A stretch of DNA of 64,000 nt from NCBI RefSeq assembly GCF_035222485.1, contig NC_085925.1:1240001-1304000 (forward strand), written 5' to 3'. The position numbers and the translations under genes are program-made. Below, piece by piece: positions 31,869 through 42,518 of this stretch (positions are counted from its first letter, which is position 1; each line of letters opens with the position of its first letter). The stretch comes from Podospora pseudoanserina. Its lineage: Eukaryota; Ascomycota; Sordariomycetes; Sordariales; Podosporaceae. The notes beneath the pieces were generated by a model. The model was not told the origin of the DNA. It made no database searches and saw nothing but the letters and a program-made list of their open reading frames with translations.

Positions 31869-33896
31869 CTAAGACTTGCCTGCGGGTGCTAGTAACAAAA
31901 ATCTCTCCGGCTTCGGAATTGTGCTCAACTTCTTCATGTCGGTCTCATCCACCTGGATCCCCTTCTCCCTAGCCAAGTCAATGACGGCCCAGATTCTGGA
32001 ATCCTTCTCCCAGTAGCACCGATCCAGCAACGCCATCAGAGTGTCGTCCGTGGGGTACTTGGCGACTCTTTGGACCAAATGCTCCCCCATATCCCACAAC
32101 CGCGCAAACGCCAGGTCAAGGTCCCCCTCCCTGTCAGCCGCAAGATTGCGCACCGTATCATTAAGGGCCACCAACGGCTTCCTCACCGTCATCGTTGGGT
32201 CGATCCGCGGATAGGCCCGAGCAATCAGGTTCCAATCCTCCGCCGTCTTGGCCTGTCTACACAGGTATCCCAGCCCCCAATCACTCCCCTCCATAAGCGG
32301 CTGCACCCTCTCAAGCGCGTCCACCAACGCCCCCATATCCCCCTGCAAGCCCACAAACTCCAACAGCGCCACCGGCCCCGAAGCTGGCACCTTCCTCCCC
32401 TTCTCCTTCAACTCTCCCAAAATCTCAAAGACCCTATTCGCCATCTCCGGCTCCCTCACCAACAACCTCAGTATACTCCTCGACTCCTCCTTCAACCCGG
32501 GGTACGACTCGGCCTTGATGCTCGCCACCTCCAACGCCTCCTTCAATTTCCCCTGATCAGCATAGCAATCCACCAACGCCTCATAATGCAACTCCGTCAT
32601 CTTGATCCCCCTCCCAGCCAACTCCTTAAACGCGGCTGTTGCCAGCTCCTCATCACAATGCCTTGCCCCGGTGTTCAGAATATTATTCAACATCCCATCA
32701 CTCGGCACCACAAGCCCATTCTCCACCAGCTTCCCCCAGAGGTATTTCGTCCCCTCGAGATAACTCTCCCTCGAACACTCCTCCAACATATAATACCACA
32801 CCTCCATCGGCACCCCGTCCAACCTCCCTTCTTCCCCCCTCCCTTCCTCCCTCCCAGTCTCCAACCCAACCCTCATCATCAAAACCTGAAACGCCTCCTC
32901 CGTATACCCCCTCTTTCCCAGTACATGAACCACAGTATCCCACCCCGTCCCACTCATCCACCTCCTTTCCCCCTCCTCTTCCCACCCCACCACCTCCTCC
33001 AACGCCTCCAACGCCAGCTCCTCCTGCCTCTCCCTCAGTAACCCCAAAATAACATCCTCCCTCACCTCCTTGATCAACTCCTCCCCGTAAACAACCCCTA
33101 TCCGTCTCAATATCAAGTTCCTAAGCGTGTAATCAGGGTGAATAGCCAGCAATTTAATCGCCGCCCTCCAAAACTCCTTGCTAGGGGCAATACTGGCTTT
33201 GTCCATCTCCTTGAGAATGTCCTCGAGCTCCCAGGCTGAACCCCGTTCTGGATCCCAGTTTGCAACAACCAATGCCCGGTAGAGGAGTTCATTCGGGGGT
33301 TGGTGACGGTCGGTGACGAGGTAGTGGACTAGTGATCTGATTTTGAGACCCGTGAAGCGTTTGGTGTGTTTGGAGTGGGAAGTCAACAGGCGGGTGAGGG
33401 TGAGGAGGAGGGTGGGGGTTGACAAGGAGGCGAGGAGAGATGGGGGGATGGTGTTGTCGGGGAGGGTGAGGATTTCAAGGGAGGGGGTGGTGATTGCTGG
33501 GGTTTCTGGTTGGTCGGTAGTGGCTGTTGTTGTTGTTGTTGTAGTAGTAGTAGTTGGTAAAGATGAGACCTCATGCTGATATCGCTCCTTCAGCAGCTTC
33601 CGGTTGGCTTTTTCATGTTGCCATAACCTCTGGTGTTTCCCTGGTCGAGTCTTTTTCGATCTTTGGGCGAGCTGAGAGCCATCTTCAATAACAGGTTGTT
33701 GCTGTTGTGATAGCATCAAGTTTGAAGTAAGCAGTGCAGTGCTGGAACCATCTTCTTCATGAGCAGCAGCCGCAGTAGAAGTGAGCCTGCGCGGTACTAA
33801 CGGCCTCAGCCTCGACGTCTTTTGAAAAAGTGCCGCATCGATTGACGGGCAGAGACACCTCCAAAGGCCATCGACAACTTGGCGGGGAGCTGCCAT
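31869..33896 (-). CDS. PPR-like mitochondrial RNA-metabolism protein
   Basis: A single-exon 675-residue protein, start ATG at 33896. The N-terminus is basic and likely a mitochondrial targeting sequence (LFQKTSRLRPLVPRRLTST). A poly-Thr tract of about 15 residues is encoded by a GTT/GTA-type microsatellite at ~33520-33560. The middle and C-terminal parts are helical with pentatricopeptide-like 35-residue repeats, for example WDTVVHVLGKRGYTEEAFQVL, YEALVDCYADQGKLKEALEVA and DGMLNNILNTGARHCDEELATAAF. PPR proteins bind specific mitochondrial RNAs for processing or translation. A similarity to Neurospora CYA-5-type translation activators is possible but not shown. Its target is unknown. Confidence 0.8.
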   Translation of the reverse strand: MAAPRQVVDGLWRCLCPSIDAALFQKTSRLRPLVPRRLTSTAAAAHEEDGSSTALLTSNLMLSQQQQPVIEDGSQLAQRSKKTRPGKHQRLWQHEKANRKLLKERYQHEVSSLPTTTTTTTTTTATTDQPETPAITTPSLEILTLPDNTIPPSLLASLSTPTLLLTLTRLLTSHSKHTKRFTGLKIRSLVHYLVTDRHQPPNELLYRALVVANWDPERGSAWELEDILKEMDKASIAPSKEFWRAAIKLLAIHPDYTLRNLILRRIGVVYGEELIKEVREDVILGLLRERQEELALEALEEVVGWEEEGERRWMSGTGWDTVVHVLGKRGYTEEAFQVLMMRVGLETGREEGRGEEGRLDGVPMEVWYYMLEECSRESYLEGTKYLWGKLVENGLVVPSDGMLNNILNTGARHCDEELATAAFKELAGRGIKMTELHYEALVDCYADQGKLKEALEVASIKAESYPGLKEESRSILRLLVREPEMANRVFEILGELKEKGRKVPASGPVALLEFVGLQGDMGALVDALERVQPLMEGSDWGLGYLCRQAKTAEDWNLIARAYPRIDPTMTVRKPLVALNDTVRNLAADREGDLDLAFARLWDMGEHLVQRVAKYPTDDTLMALLDRCYWEKDSRIWAVIDLAREKGIQVDETDMKKLSTIPKPERFLLLAPAGKS

Positions 33897-34221
33897 GTTA
33901 AGATGGTCGTGAAATCAAGCTTCTTGGTGGTGGTGGTGACCGTTGATCAGGTTGAAAGCTCAACTTAATTTTTTGGAGGGGCCAGTGCCAAGACTTGAAG
34001 TCAAGGTACGTACCTTCTCACTCAGACGCCAGATCACGTGGGTCCCTCTGTTCGTGTGACAGGCTCTTGTCCAACATGAAAGCTGGCTGTTTATTTTCTT
34101 ATTGTTTTCTGTTATTATTCTTGATACTCCAGGCCAGTGAGACAAGCCAAATCAAACGCATGCTATGCCGCAACAAAGGTATGCTGTTTTCACACCAGCC
34201 AAAGCAACCCTGCCTTCCAGC
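33897..34221. other. intergenic: PPR gene promoter and LSM4 3' flank
   Basis: About 0.3 kb with no gene seen. Confidence 0.35.
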
Positions 34222-34986
34222 TCAACACATGACCGGGTATCTTCTTTTGGCTGTTAGAACCTCCGCCTGTCCCTCAGACTCGGCAACCCCAGAAGAGCAC
34301 TGGGAACAGCCTGAACGGCAGCCGATAATCCCTGCCTTCCCTCGCCTTGAACCGCCGTAGTAGCATATGAGCCTCCCCATCAAACACATCACTCTGGAAA
34401 CAACTCCCCCCTCACGCACCCCTATTCCCACCTCTCCCACCCTCCCACCTCTCCCTCTCCCACCCCTCCCTCTATCACCCCCACCCCTCCCACCATAATC
34501 CCTCTCTGATGTCCTCCCCGTCCCCTCTATACCCACCCCCACCCGACTGCTGCTGCTCTTGACAATATCGATAATCTCGTCCGGAACCCGTAGGTATTTA
34601 ATCTGTCATTCCCATCATTAGCCCCCATCCCCATCCTCCCCCCAGGGCTCCTACTCACATTATTCCCCTTGACATAAACCTCCGGCAACCTCACAAACTT
34701 ATCCCCCTCCTATTCAACCCGTCAGCATTTCATTCATTCCCCTCCCCACCAGTGAATTTAGAGCGTAAAACCCACAGGACTAGTCTGCACCACCTCCCTC
34801 AACGTCAAATTCATCCAAGTATCGCACAGCACCAAATGCCCATTCAGCGTCTCCCCGTTCTTGAGCTCGACCAGCATCGGGTGGCCCTGCGCCGCGTTAA
34901 GGAGACCAAGAGGCAACTGCAACGCCCACCCCACAATCAAAATCAGCAATATACCCTTTTTCCCAATCCCCCTCTTGACGTACCAT
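34222..34986 (-). CDS. lsm4: U6 snRNA-associated Sm-like protein LSm4
   Basis: LSm4 is part of the LSm2-8 ring that holds U6 snRNA and the LSm1-7 ring in mRNA decay. Complement of 34986-34984, 34916-34776, 34709-34659, 34602-34222 (introns 67, 66 and 56 bp) gives 191 residues. The first coding exon is the ATG alone, spliced to [20 protein letters not shown]. Sm1 motif ([20 protein letters not shown]) and Sm2 region ([17 protein letters not shown]) are intact. A GGRGGG / [11 protein letters not shown] tail follows, as is usual for LSm4. The last ~65 residues (from VGEVGIGV) are not RG-like; a further intron starting at the GTGGGA near 34460 is possible, so the 3' end is uncertain. Confidence 0.9.
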
Positions 34987-35562
34987 CTTTGCCCGCCTAT
35001 TCTCTCTTCCCTTTTCCTTCTAAAACCCAACCTTTTGCCGCGCGTAGAAATCGTTTTCAATCGAAAAAAAGATGTTCGATTGACCGGCGTGTCGTGTGGC
35101 GGCAAGTGATGGGTAATTCGTCGTTTCGTTAGGTAAGGTAGGTAAACAAAGTCGCAATGAATAGGTGGTTGGCAGACATCAGACAAACAAGCGCCGCCCA
35201 AGAAACATGACCTCAGCGCGTCTCCCTTCCCTAAACCTCCCCCCCCCAGCCTTGCGGGGACACTGTAGTGGGGGACCTGAACCGTGCACAGCCGACAATT
35301 ACCCGACTAAATTTCCCCGCTAGCGCGCGACCGTTGTGGGGACCTAAACTTTGATGAGACGACATGGCACGAAAAAAAAAGTCCCAGAATGGGAGTCAAT
35401 AACCATGTGAGGGATGCACTTCCATGAGGGAGACGAAAACAACTGCGAGTCTAGTGACATTGAAGGCACTCTGATACCAAAATCTCAACAGCTGAAGTTT
35501 TCTGTGGACTTAGAATCAAAAGCAAAGCAAAATCATTTGATGAACCAGCAAAAGAGTAAGTT
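34987..35562. promoter_or_regulatory. intergenic: LSM4 promoter/leader and tRNA 3' flank
   Basis: About 0.6 kb. No protein gene is seen. It carries the LSM4 promoter to the left and the tRNA 3' flank to the right. Confidence 0.35.
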
Positions 35563-35647
35563 TGGACGAGCTGGGAATCGAACCCAGGACCTTTCGCATA
35601 CAGGTGAGTATGCTAAGCGAACGCTCTACCAACTGAGCCACACGCCC
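35563..35647 (-). tRNA. tRNA-Ala (AGC) with 12-nt intron
   Basis: 85 nt on the minus strand. D arm GCTC-AGTTGGTA-GAGC, anticodon stem TTCGC/GCGAA, T arm CTGGG-TTCGATT-CCCAG and discriminator A are all present. The anticodon loop reads TTAGCA, then a 12-nt intron (TACTCACCTGTA) after position 37, then T. The acceptor stem contains G3-U70, the universal identity mark of tRNA-Ala, supporting the AGC anticodon. Positions 6-67 form a U-U mismatch, unusual but tolerable. Only a short T run follows the gene. Confidence 0.93.
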
Positions 35648-36111
35648 GTGGTTATTTGATGGAGGTTACACTCAGACGCAGCCCCTATCATTGAGATCAT
35701 TCCCTTGACAGCGCACATCTCACTCTAGCAAGGGACTTTCAACCACAGTCTGATGTTCAAGATAAACCCATCTGATATCTATGTAACCTGACAAAAAACA
35801 ACCCAACCATTTGGATGATGAATCCGAGATAGACTATCCCCCCCCCTTTGCGCAACGCAACAAAAACCAAGAGACCACACCAACCCGAACAGCATCCGTT
35901 ACAGTAATCCATTCCGTCATGCGTTCCCAAATCCTTTGACACGTTACCCACCACAGCCTGAGAGACCAGCAAAACACGCCCGTTTTAGCTTCTTTCCACA
36001 TTGTTCATTCTGCCAGCAGGTTCGTCATGGCGTTAAATGGCGCTCTCTCGGCTCTTGCGGTAACTCGCCTGCGGAGCAGCTGGAGTCAGTATACGCACTT
36101 CTTCTCTCTCT
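35648..36111. other. intergenic: tRNA upstream and BAR gene 3' flank
   Basis: About 0.46 kb with no gene seen; contains a C run near 35840. Confidence 0.35.
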
Positions 36112-37417
36112 CTACTGGAAAGAATAAGCCGAAGCACGACTTGCCTCCTGTTCAACTTGCAGACCGTCAATGACAGGGGCAAGTTCACTGAGAATCTCGT
36201 GGGCCTTCTTGTGAAACTCAATCTGAGCAGCAAGGAGCTCGGCCAGGTTGCGCAGGGGTTCGGGGGTATCGACAACCTATTTGTGGGTTAGGACAATCAG
36301 CGCTTCGATCCTCGGCCTCTATGGGTGACAAGAATACTCACGTTCTTCATGACACCAACAGCCTCCTCGGTCTGTGTGACAAACTCATCCTCAGCCTTCT
36401 CAATTTCCTCTTGGGCCTCAGGGCTGAGCTCCTGCTCGTCGTGCTGGCCGCTAGGGGCAGCTCCACCAAGCTTCCAGGTGGTGCCCTTGACACGGGCCTT
36501 GACAGCATCCAAAGTCAACCTGGCCTTCTCGACCGCCTTGCGGGCGCGGGTCGCAAAGGTGATGTTGGTGTTCAGGGTGGTGTTCCACCCAGCCAAGAAG
36601 CGGCTTTGAACCTGGGCGTCCTGGGCGAGGCGGGCCTCTCCAACACGCTCCATGGCGAGCGCATACTTCTCGAGCGCAGTAGCAAGAGGATCCTCACCGG
36701 AGGAGGTGTGTTGCTGGTGGAGAGCCTGGGAGCTGGCCAACGAAGCGCGGGCGATAGCATGATGGAAGGTCTTGGGTTGAGGCTTAGCCGAAGGAGGGGC
36801 GGTCAGGGCAGCCTGGGCTTCAGCGGGAGAGGTAGCGCTCGACAACAGAGTAACCTTCTCGGAGACGGTGCGACCAAGGTCCTGGAAGGTCTCCTTGATA
36901 TTAGGGGGGTAGTCGTAGGCCTCGTTGGAGTATTGGGAGCTATCCAATGATGGAGGGGTCAGATGGTGCCACCGAAACAACGAGCTCCGAGCTCAGAGAG
37001 CATCCATGTCACAAACTTACGTCACAGCCAGCATCTTCTGGTGGACAGCCTTGAGCGCATCCACGCGCTTCTCAAGGTCGATGTAGTCGGGTGGGAGTTC
37101 GGTCTGCAAAGCCAACATGGTCAACCACTTTGTTCCCTTCCCTTATCGCCAAGCAAGCCCAACGCCGCCAGGAAGCTATCAATGCGCACCTTGTCCTCAG
37201 CCTGGCCCAGCTGCTCCTTGGTGTACTGGAAGGTGCGCGAGGCAAAGGGGGTGATCTGACCACCCAAAGAGCTGTAGAAATGCCATTGTCAGCGGTTGGC
37301 TGTTCGAATTCCATTGTTCTGGCGGCCCGAGCTCGAGGTTTATCAAAAGAATCTAGGGAGTCGAGAGAGGGGTTGTCCGTACGTGAGACTCTTCTGGAAA
37401 CCCTTGAAAGCGTCCAT
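36112..37417 (-). CDS. BAR-domain protein (Gvp36-like)
   Basis: Complement of 37417-37383, 37271-37190, 37103-37021, 36939-36342, 36276-36112 (introns 111, 86, 81 and 65 bp, phases consistent) gives 320 residues. The start MDAFKGFQKSLTSLGGQI and the following helices (EKRVDALKAVHQKML, NEAYDYPPNIKETFQDLGRTV, AERVGEARLAQDAQ-like, KAVEKARLTLDAVKARVKG, EIEKAEDEFVTQTEEAV, RNLAELLAAQIEFHKKAHEIL) form the classic long amphipathic coils of a BAR dimer that senses membrane curvature in Golgi and endosome traffic. The 3' end is uncertain. Unspliced, the frame stops at 36112. A final intron with a weak GTCGTG donor would join EQEA to APQASYRKSRESAI and end near 36033, which resembles the family's usual tail. 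Confidence 0.88.
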
Positions 37418-37970
37418 CTTGTCGGGTTTGGGAGGTGCTGTATTGCAGTGTTCAGGGGACGTGCTTCTCGACGGCGGACTCAACGGGCGGTGACCGTAGC
37501 TTTGCGAAAAGGAGGATGCGAGGTTGACGTTGACACCAAAGCTTTGTGTCAAGTGGGCGTTGTTTAGGGGACAAGGCGCCGATCCCTAGCTGCTGACGCC
37601 CCGCTAAACATTCCGCGTTGCAGCAGTCAACCCTGAATTTCATTGGCCGCGTCATGCTCCATGCGTCGCAGCCGTGTTTCTTTCAGGCAGCCAAGCATAA
37701 GGTCCAAGCATGTGCTTCACTTTTTATCTTTGTGTAACCCCAAGCATCATCATGAGCATAAAACGTCGCCCTATGATCAGTGATGGCTCAACAACAAACA
37801 ATCGATATATATGTATATAAATGACAACGATTTGTGTATCCTCGGCAGTATGAAGTCCATGATAAATACTTTCCACTTGAAACACCGGCATCGATATACT
37901 CGAAATGCAGTTGTCGAAGTATGGTATGGTAGATAAGTTCATATCATTCTCCATATGTAGACGTCACCTT
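37418..37970. promoter_or_regulatory. intergenic: BAR gene promoter and acetylglutamate synthase 3' flank
   Basis: About 0.55 kb without a gene. An ATATATATGTATATA tract lies near 37803-37818. Confidence 0.35.
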
Positions 37971-40078
37971 TCAATCCGCCGCCTTCGAATCAGCCCAACT
38001 CGGCACAACCCCCCTACAAACATCCTCATAGTCCTCCATGACCTGATCCTTCACCGCGGCCTCCGGCGTCGTCCAAAACATCGCCCAGTTACTCCCAGGC
38101 AACTTTCTCACCCCCCTGCTCCTCTCAAAATACCACTTATTCACCGGGTTATCCTTCCTGCTCCTCCAGCACACCCCATTCGGGAAACAATCCCTCACCA
38201 TGGCATTGAACACAATATCAGCCACACCTCCCGCCCCTTGACTCTTCTTCAGCACGGCAAACTTATCCAGGTAGGGCACTAATCTACCCGAGTTGTACGC
38301 TGTCTCCTCGTCAAGCCCGAATGGTCGTTCCCAGGTGAGGATCGCACCGCCTTCGTACTCGCCGGCGATGATGATACCTGCGAGGGAGTCTTGGACTCGG
38401 TTGAGGTAGTGCTCTGCGTCTAGCTTGCGGTCGAAGGAGTCGTTGATGAGGTGGATGAGTCGGGGGAGGTCGACGCACGTATCTGTTAGGTTCAGGCGGG
38501 GGGTGCCCGGTTTAGGTGGTTGCCAGGACCGTGTGCGGGTGTCGGGGAAGATGGTAACGGGGAGGCCTTTCTTCGCCAGGGTTGTGGTGGGCATTCGGGA
38601 TGACCTTTGGTATCTACCATTTGTCGTTGATTTGATGCGGCCGATGGGTAGAGACGCCGAGTATATCGGCCGGTCGGTGAGAAGGTTGTGAATGATGGGA
38701 TTCTGCCATCTTCGTGTTTTGACTTCACCTGCCATAGCCTCCTCGGCGTCTCTTCTGATATCATATGCTGGATTCGACTGTAGATTTGCGGCTTCGATTG
38801 GGCTGGTTATGATCGCGGAAGCTGTCGAGGGCAGGATTGCTAGTATGTTCTTGACTAGCTCTAGGTTTTCGATGTGTGAAGCTTTCGGGTTGCCTGAGAT
38901 ACCAGGTATTGGGCTCCCGTTATCTTGTGGTTCTGCTGCACCCAGGGTCGCCTTGATGCTGTTGAACTGCTCTTCGAGATTGATAAATACCCGCGCGCCA
39001 TCGCCCAGGTTCCTAGCGGGAATTCCACCAAAGGGGTCGATGATGATCACCCTGTCTACTACCGCGGTCCGGGTTTGATTTTGGCCAGCATTGACTTGAA
39101 GTCCAGCAAAGTATTTTGCCAAAGCAAAGATCACTTCATTTGCGTCAGCCGCCGTGTGCTCTAGAGTCTCTTCGACCACTGCCCGAGAGGGGACCACTAG
39201 GATATGGCCATGCCTGAGCGGCGCGGTGAATGCCTCTCCAAAGCCAACGGAGAGCTTAGTATGACCAAGAGACGAAGCGCTTGGTGGAGTTGTACTCCGT
39301 TTCCAGATGCCTCCATCAACAAGTTCTGCGCCTGGTGTGCCATACTTTTGAATGGCTTTCTGAAGTCGGTCTGTTTGTTGCGTCACCACATCTTTCCAAT
39401 CCAGAACTGAGCTTTTCTCTGCGCTGCATTCGAGAACGATAACACTTCGAAGACCCAGATCTCGCAGCCGGGTGAGCGTCTTAGCGACGCCACCCAGTAA
39501 AGTGTCGTCCCACGTCTGAGGCTCGCGAAGCTTCACAATCGCCACACGTGGTACTTCATCGGCCTCTAGAAATTCCACTGGAACGGAGCCTTGGACGAAA
39601 AATGACACATCCTTGGCTTCTGGGATTGCTTTGTCGCTCACAAGGGCGGTAAAAGCTTGTGATTCCTTTGGCACCGCTTTGGCTTTCGATGACCCATAGG
39701 TCTGAAGGTATGCCTTTGCATCCCGCTTGGTCGCCGACGACTCCAGTACTGAAATCAAAAACTCCCTGTCTGACTCTCTCTTCTGCTTTGCTTCGGCAGC
39801 AGAAGGGTGGCTTCGGCTGGGCTTTGCGCCATTCTCAGCCGAGGAGAAGTGACGTCGCTGAGACACTGATGTCACTGACGTTATGGTGGTGTGATTTGGC
39901 CGTTGCTGGTCGCGACAGATTGAGGCCTAAAAGCGCTCAGATTAATACCAAACTTCAGAATATGACTGATCGGAAAATGTAGCGATATATGCGCCAAGAT
40001 ATATCTCACCTGAACTACCGAGGTCGCCTTCTTCCACGCACCGTTGCTTCTCGTGAGCATAGCTGCGACCAGTGGCAT
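37971..40078 (-). CDS. arg2: amino-acid acetyltransferase (acetylglutamate synthase), mitochondrial
   Basis: Makes N-acetylglutamate from glutamate and acetyl-CoA, the first step of arginine synthesis, in the mitochondrial matrix. Complement of 40078-40010 and 39926-37971 (83-bp intron) gives 674 residues. The N-terminus is a basic presequence (MLTRSNGAWKKATSVVQ, ending near SQRRHFSSAENG). An amino-acid-kinase-like region follows (FLISVLESSATKRDAKAYL; VDRVIIIDPFGGIPA), then the C-terminal N-acetyltransferase domain with LIHLINDSFDRKLDAEHYLNR, VPYLDKFAVLKKSQGAGGVAD and RSRKDNPVNKWYFERSRG. This is the fungal Arg2/arg-14 type, distinct from bacterial ArgA. Splicing was chosen because it joins VVQ to ASICRD in frame. 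No arginine-attenuator-like upstream ORF was recognised. Confidence 0.95.
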
Positions 40079-40983
40079 CGGGCGGGGCGGTTTGAGTCAC
40101 AAAAACTGTGATATAAATTATTTCGAAGAACGTACGGGCGGCCAGAAATGGATAATTCAATCCAGCACGCCCTCCTCATACAACCTGCATCCGCTTTGGT
40201 GTGGTGAGAATCCCTCGAAAAAGATGAAAGAAAAGGAAAGACGGAAGGGTCCAACCTCGGGACTCCATCTGACCACGCAACGCAGCAAAGCCCCGAACAC
40301 TAAAACCCCATGTCGGTGAGAATTATCAGATCATCAGATAAGATACCCCGCAAAAAGGGGAAAAGGATGTTCCTTGGCAGTTCATCAAAGACCCAGAGCA
40401 TATCTGGTAGCCGTAACCATGTATTCTAATTTGGCTGGTGTTTCATTCCGATGATTGGGTGTACCTAAAAACCAGCAGCTCAAGAGGAATTACCCCGCGG
40501 TTTGACCATATCACCAAAACCGTTGCAGTATGACATAATTGACCATTGAGTTTCTTGAAAAGGCTCAATAGAGCTCAGATGAGATGACTTCTCATCAAAA
40601 TCAACGAGTTGAGCAAGCCTGGGAAGATTGCAACCATGTCAAGCCAGACAGACCTCTCAAACATGCAATCGCACCCACTCGCTGATATCCATGAACCAAC
40701 AGCCTCTCCCCCATTAGCGAGAATGACATGAGCTTGTCAGATGGAGCATAAAGCCGATTGGACTTCCCGGTCCCAATCGACGGCGGGCCGGTCCTCTATC
40801 TGACCGGAAACCGGAAGAGGGGCAGTTTCCCCACTAACTCTAAGTGGTCCTCATAGCGAAGAGTAGAATTAATATATCTTGGAGCACCTTCAACTCTAAT
40901 GTGATATCTTTGCTTCTAACCGGAATTCCCCACAGGCTCGACAACACATCAAACTCACCTACCAGTACCACATCTATCTCACA
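40079..40983. promoter_or_regulatory. divergent intergenic region, 0.9 kb
   Basis: Lies between the starts of the leftward acetylglutamate synthase gene and the rightward dehydrogenase gene and holds both promoters. No ORF or RNA gene recognised. Confidence 0.4.
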
Positions 40984-41962
40984 ATGACCCCAACAGTCTT
41001 CTGGATTGGCCTAGGAAACATGGGCCGAGTAAGCCTCTCAATCCCCCCCTTACCTTCATATGTATCCCAACTAACACCCCCAGGGCATGGCCAAAAACCT
41101 CGTTCTCAAAGGCCCCCTAGACAACCAACCCCTCCTAGTCCACAACCGCACCAAACAACGCTCCCTCGACCTCGCCTCCCAACTCCCCCCTGGCAAAGTC
41201 ACCATCCTCGACTCCATCTCCTCCGGCGTCCGCCAAGCAGACATCATCTTCCTCATCCTCTCCAAAGACTCGGTTGTCGAATCCGCCATCTCCGAAATCC
41301 TAACCCACGACCTCACCGGCAAGCTCATAATCGACTGCTCAACAATCCACCCCACCACCGCAACCCGCATCGCCAACTCCATCACCTCCTGCGGCGCCCA
41401 GTTCCTCGCCGCCCCCGTCTTTGGCGCCCCAGCCATGGCCGACGCGGGACAGCTCATCGGCGTTCTTGCCGGCCCTTCCGCCTCAGTTGACCGTGCCCGC
41501 CCTTACTTCAAGGACGTGATAGCCAGAGCAGAAATCGACATGTCTGACGAGCCGTACGGGAAAGCCCTTACTCTAAAACTGATCGGGAATACTTTTGTCT
41601 TCAACATGGTGGAGCAACTTGCCAAGGGGCATGTTCTTGCTGAAAAGTCTGGTTTGGGGACCAAGTATCTGCATCAGTGGGTGAAACAAATGTTTCCGGG
41701 GCCGTATGCGGCGTATTCGACGAGGATGCTGAGCGGGGATTACCATACGAGGGAGGAACCGCTTTTTGCGGTTGATTTGGCTAGGAAGGACGCGGGGCAC
41801 GCGTTGAAGCTGGCGGAGGAGGCGGGGGTGAGGATGAGGAATTTGGAGGTGGCGGATGAGCATTTAAAGGAGGTGAAGGAGTATGCTGGGGAGAAGGGGG
41901 ATATTGCGGGGATTTTTGGGGCTGTGAGGAGGGAGGGGGGGTTGGGGTATGAGAATTCGTGA
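40984..41962 (+). CDS. 3-hydroxyisobutyrate dehydrogenase-like NAD(P)-binding oxidoreductase
   Basis: Join 40984-41028 and 41084-41962 (55-bp intron) gives 307 residues. Splicing completes the dinucleotide-binding loop: FWIGLGNMGR joins GMAKNLVLKG. The family substrate motif DCSTIHPTTATRIA and the glycine-rich block FLAAPVFGAPAMADAGQL are present, and the catalytic lysine is in YGKALTLKLIGN. The C-terminal all-helical domain ends near KDAGHALKLAEEAG. Members reduce or oxidise beta-hydroxy acids such as 3-hydroxyisobutyrate or glyoxylate. The exact substrate is unknown. No mitochondrial presequence is visible, so it is probably cytosolic. Confidence 0.9.
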
Positions 41963-42518
41963 TGGGCTATGTGGGAGTTAAGGGCCACGGTAGTATTTCA
42001 CTGTTGGCAGGACGGTGATGAAGTCTGCGTAGAGTGGAGAGATGCTATATCTTAGAATAGGGGAGTGCCTATGGAGAAAGTTGCTCTAATGCTGTCAAGA
42101 TGCTCAAAAAGTGTAAAGAATGAACTTGGTTATATCAAGAACTGGTCCCAAATTGTTACTTTGCAAGCGATCACTAAAAGAGACAACAGCCCCTGTGTCA
42201 TCCCTCCTCAAGAAAAAGACCGTAGAGTGACGTTCAGACCTACAACAACAAACTCATTGATTCCACAATAGTCCCCTCACTCACTCACTCTAGAATTCCA
42301 CCACCCATTCATGATCCCTCAAGGGAAACATCCGTCTCACAATTAAACTTCAACTGCCCGGCAGAAAGATACTGCGCCGGGCAATCATACTCATCCTCCT
42401 CCGTCGGGCGACGGTGGCCCCAAACCTCATTTTTCAAACCCAACCAAGTTCCAGTCCCGATTCTTATAAATAGCTATTCACCCAAGTGTCAGCACACATC
42501 CTCTCACAGCCCGTTACC
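41963..42518. other. intergenic between convergent genes
   Basis: About 0.55 kb between two converging genes, with no gene seen. Confidence 0.35.

Noticed and set aside
32070-33041. 323-codon plus-strand frame
   Set aside because: Antisense shadow of the PPR-like gene, made of H/P/L/R-rich sequence caused by its codon bias.
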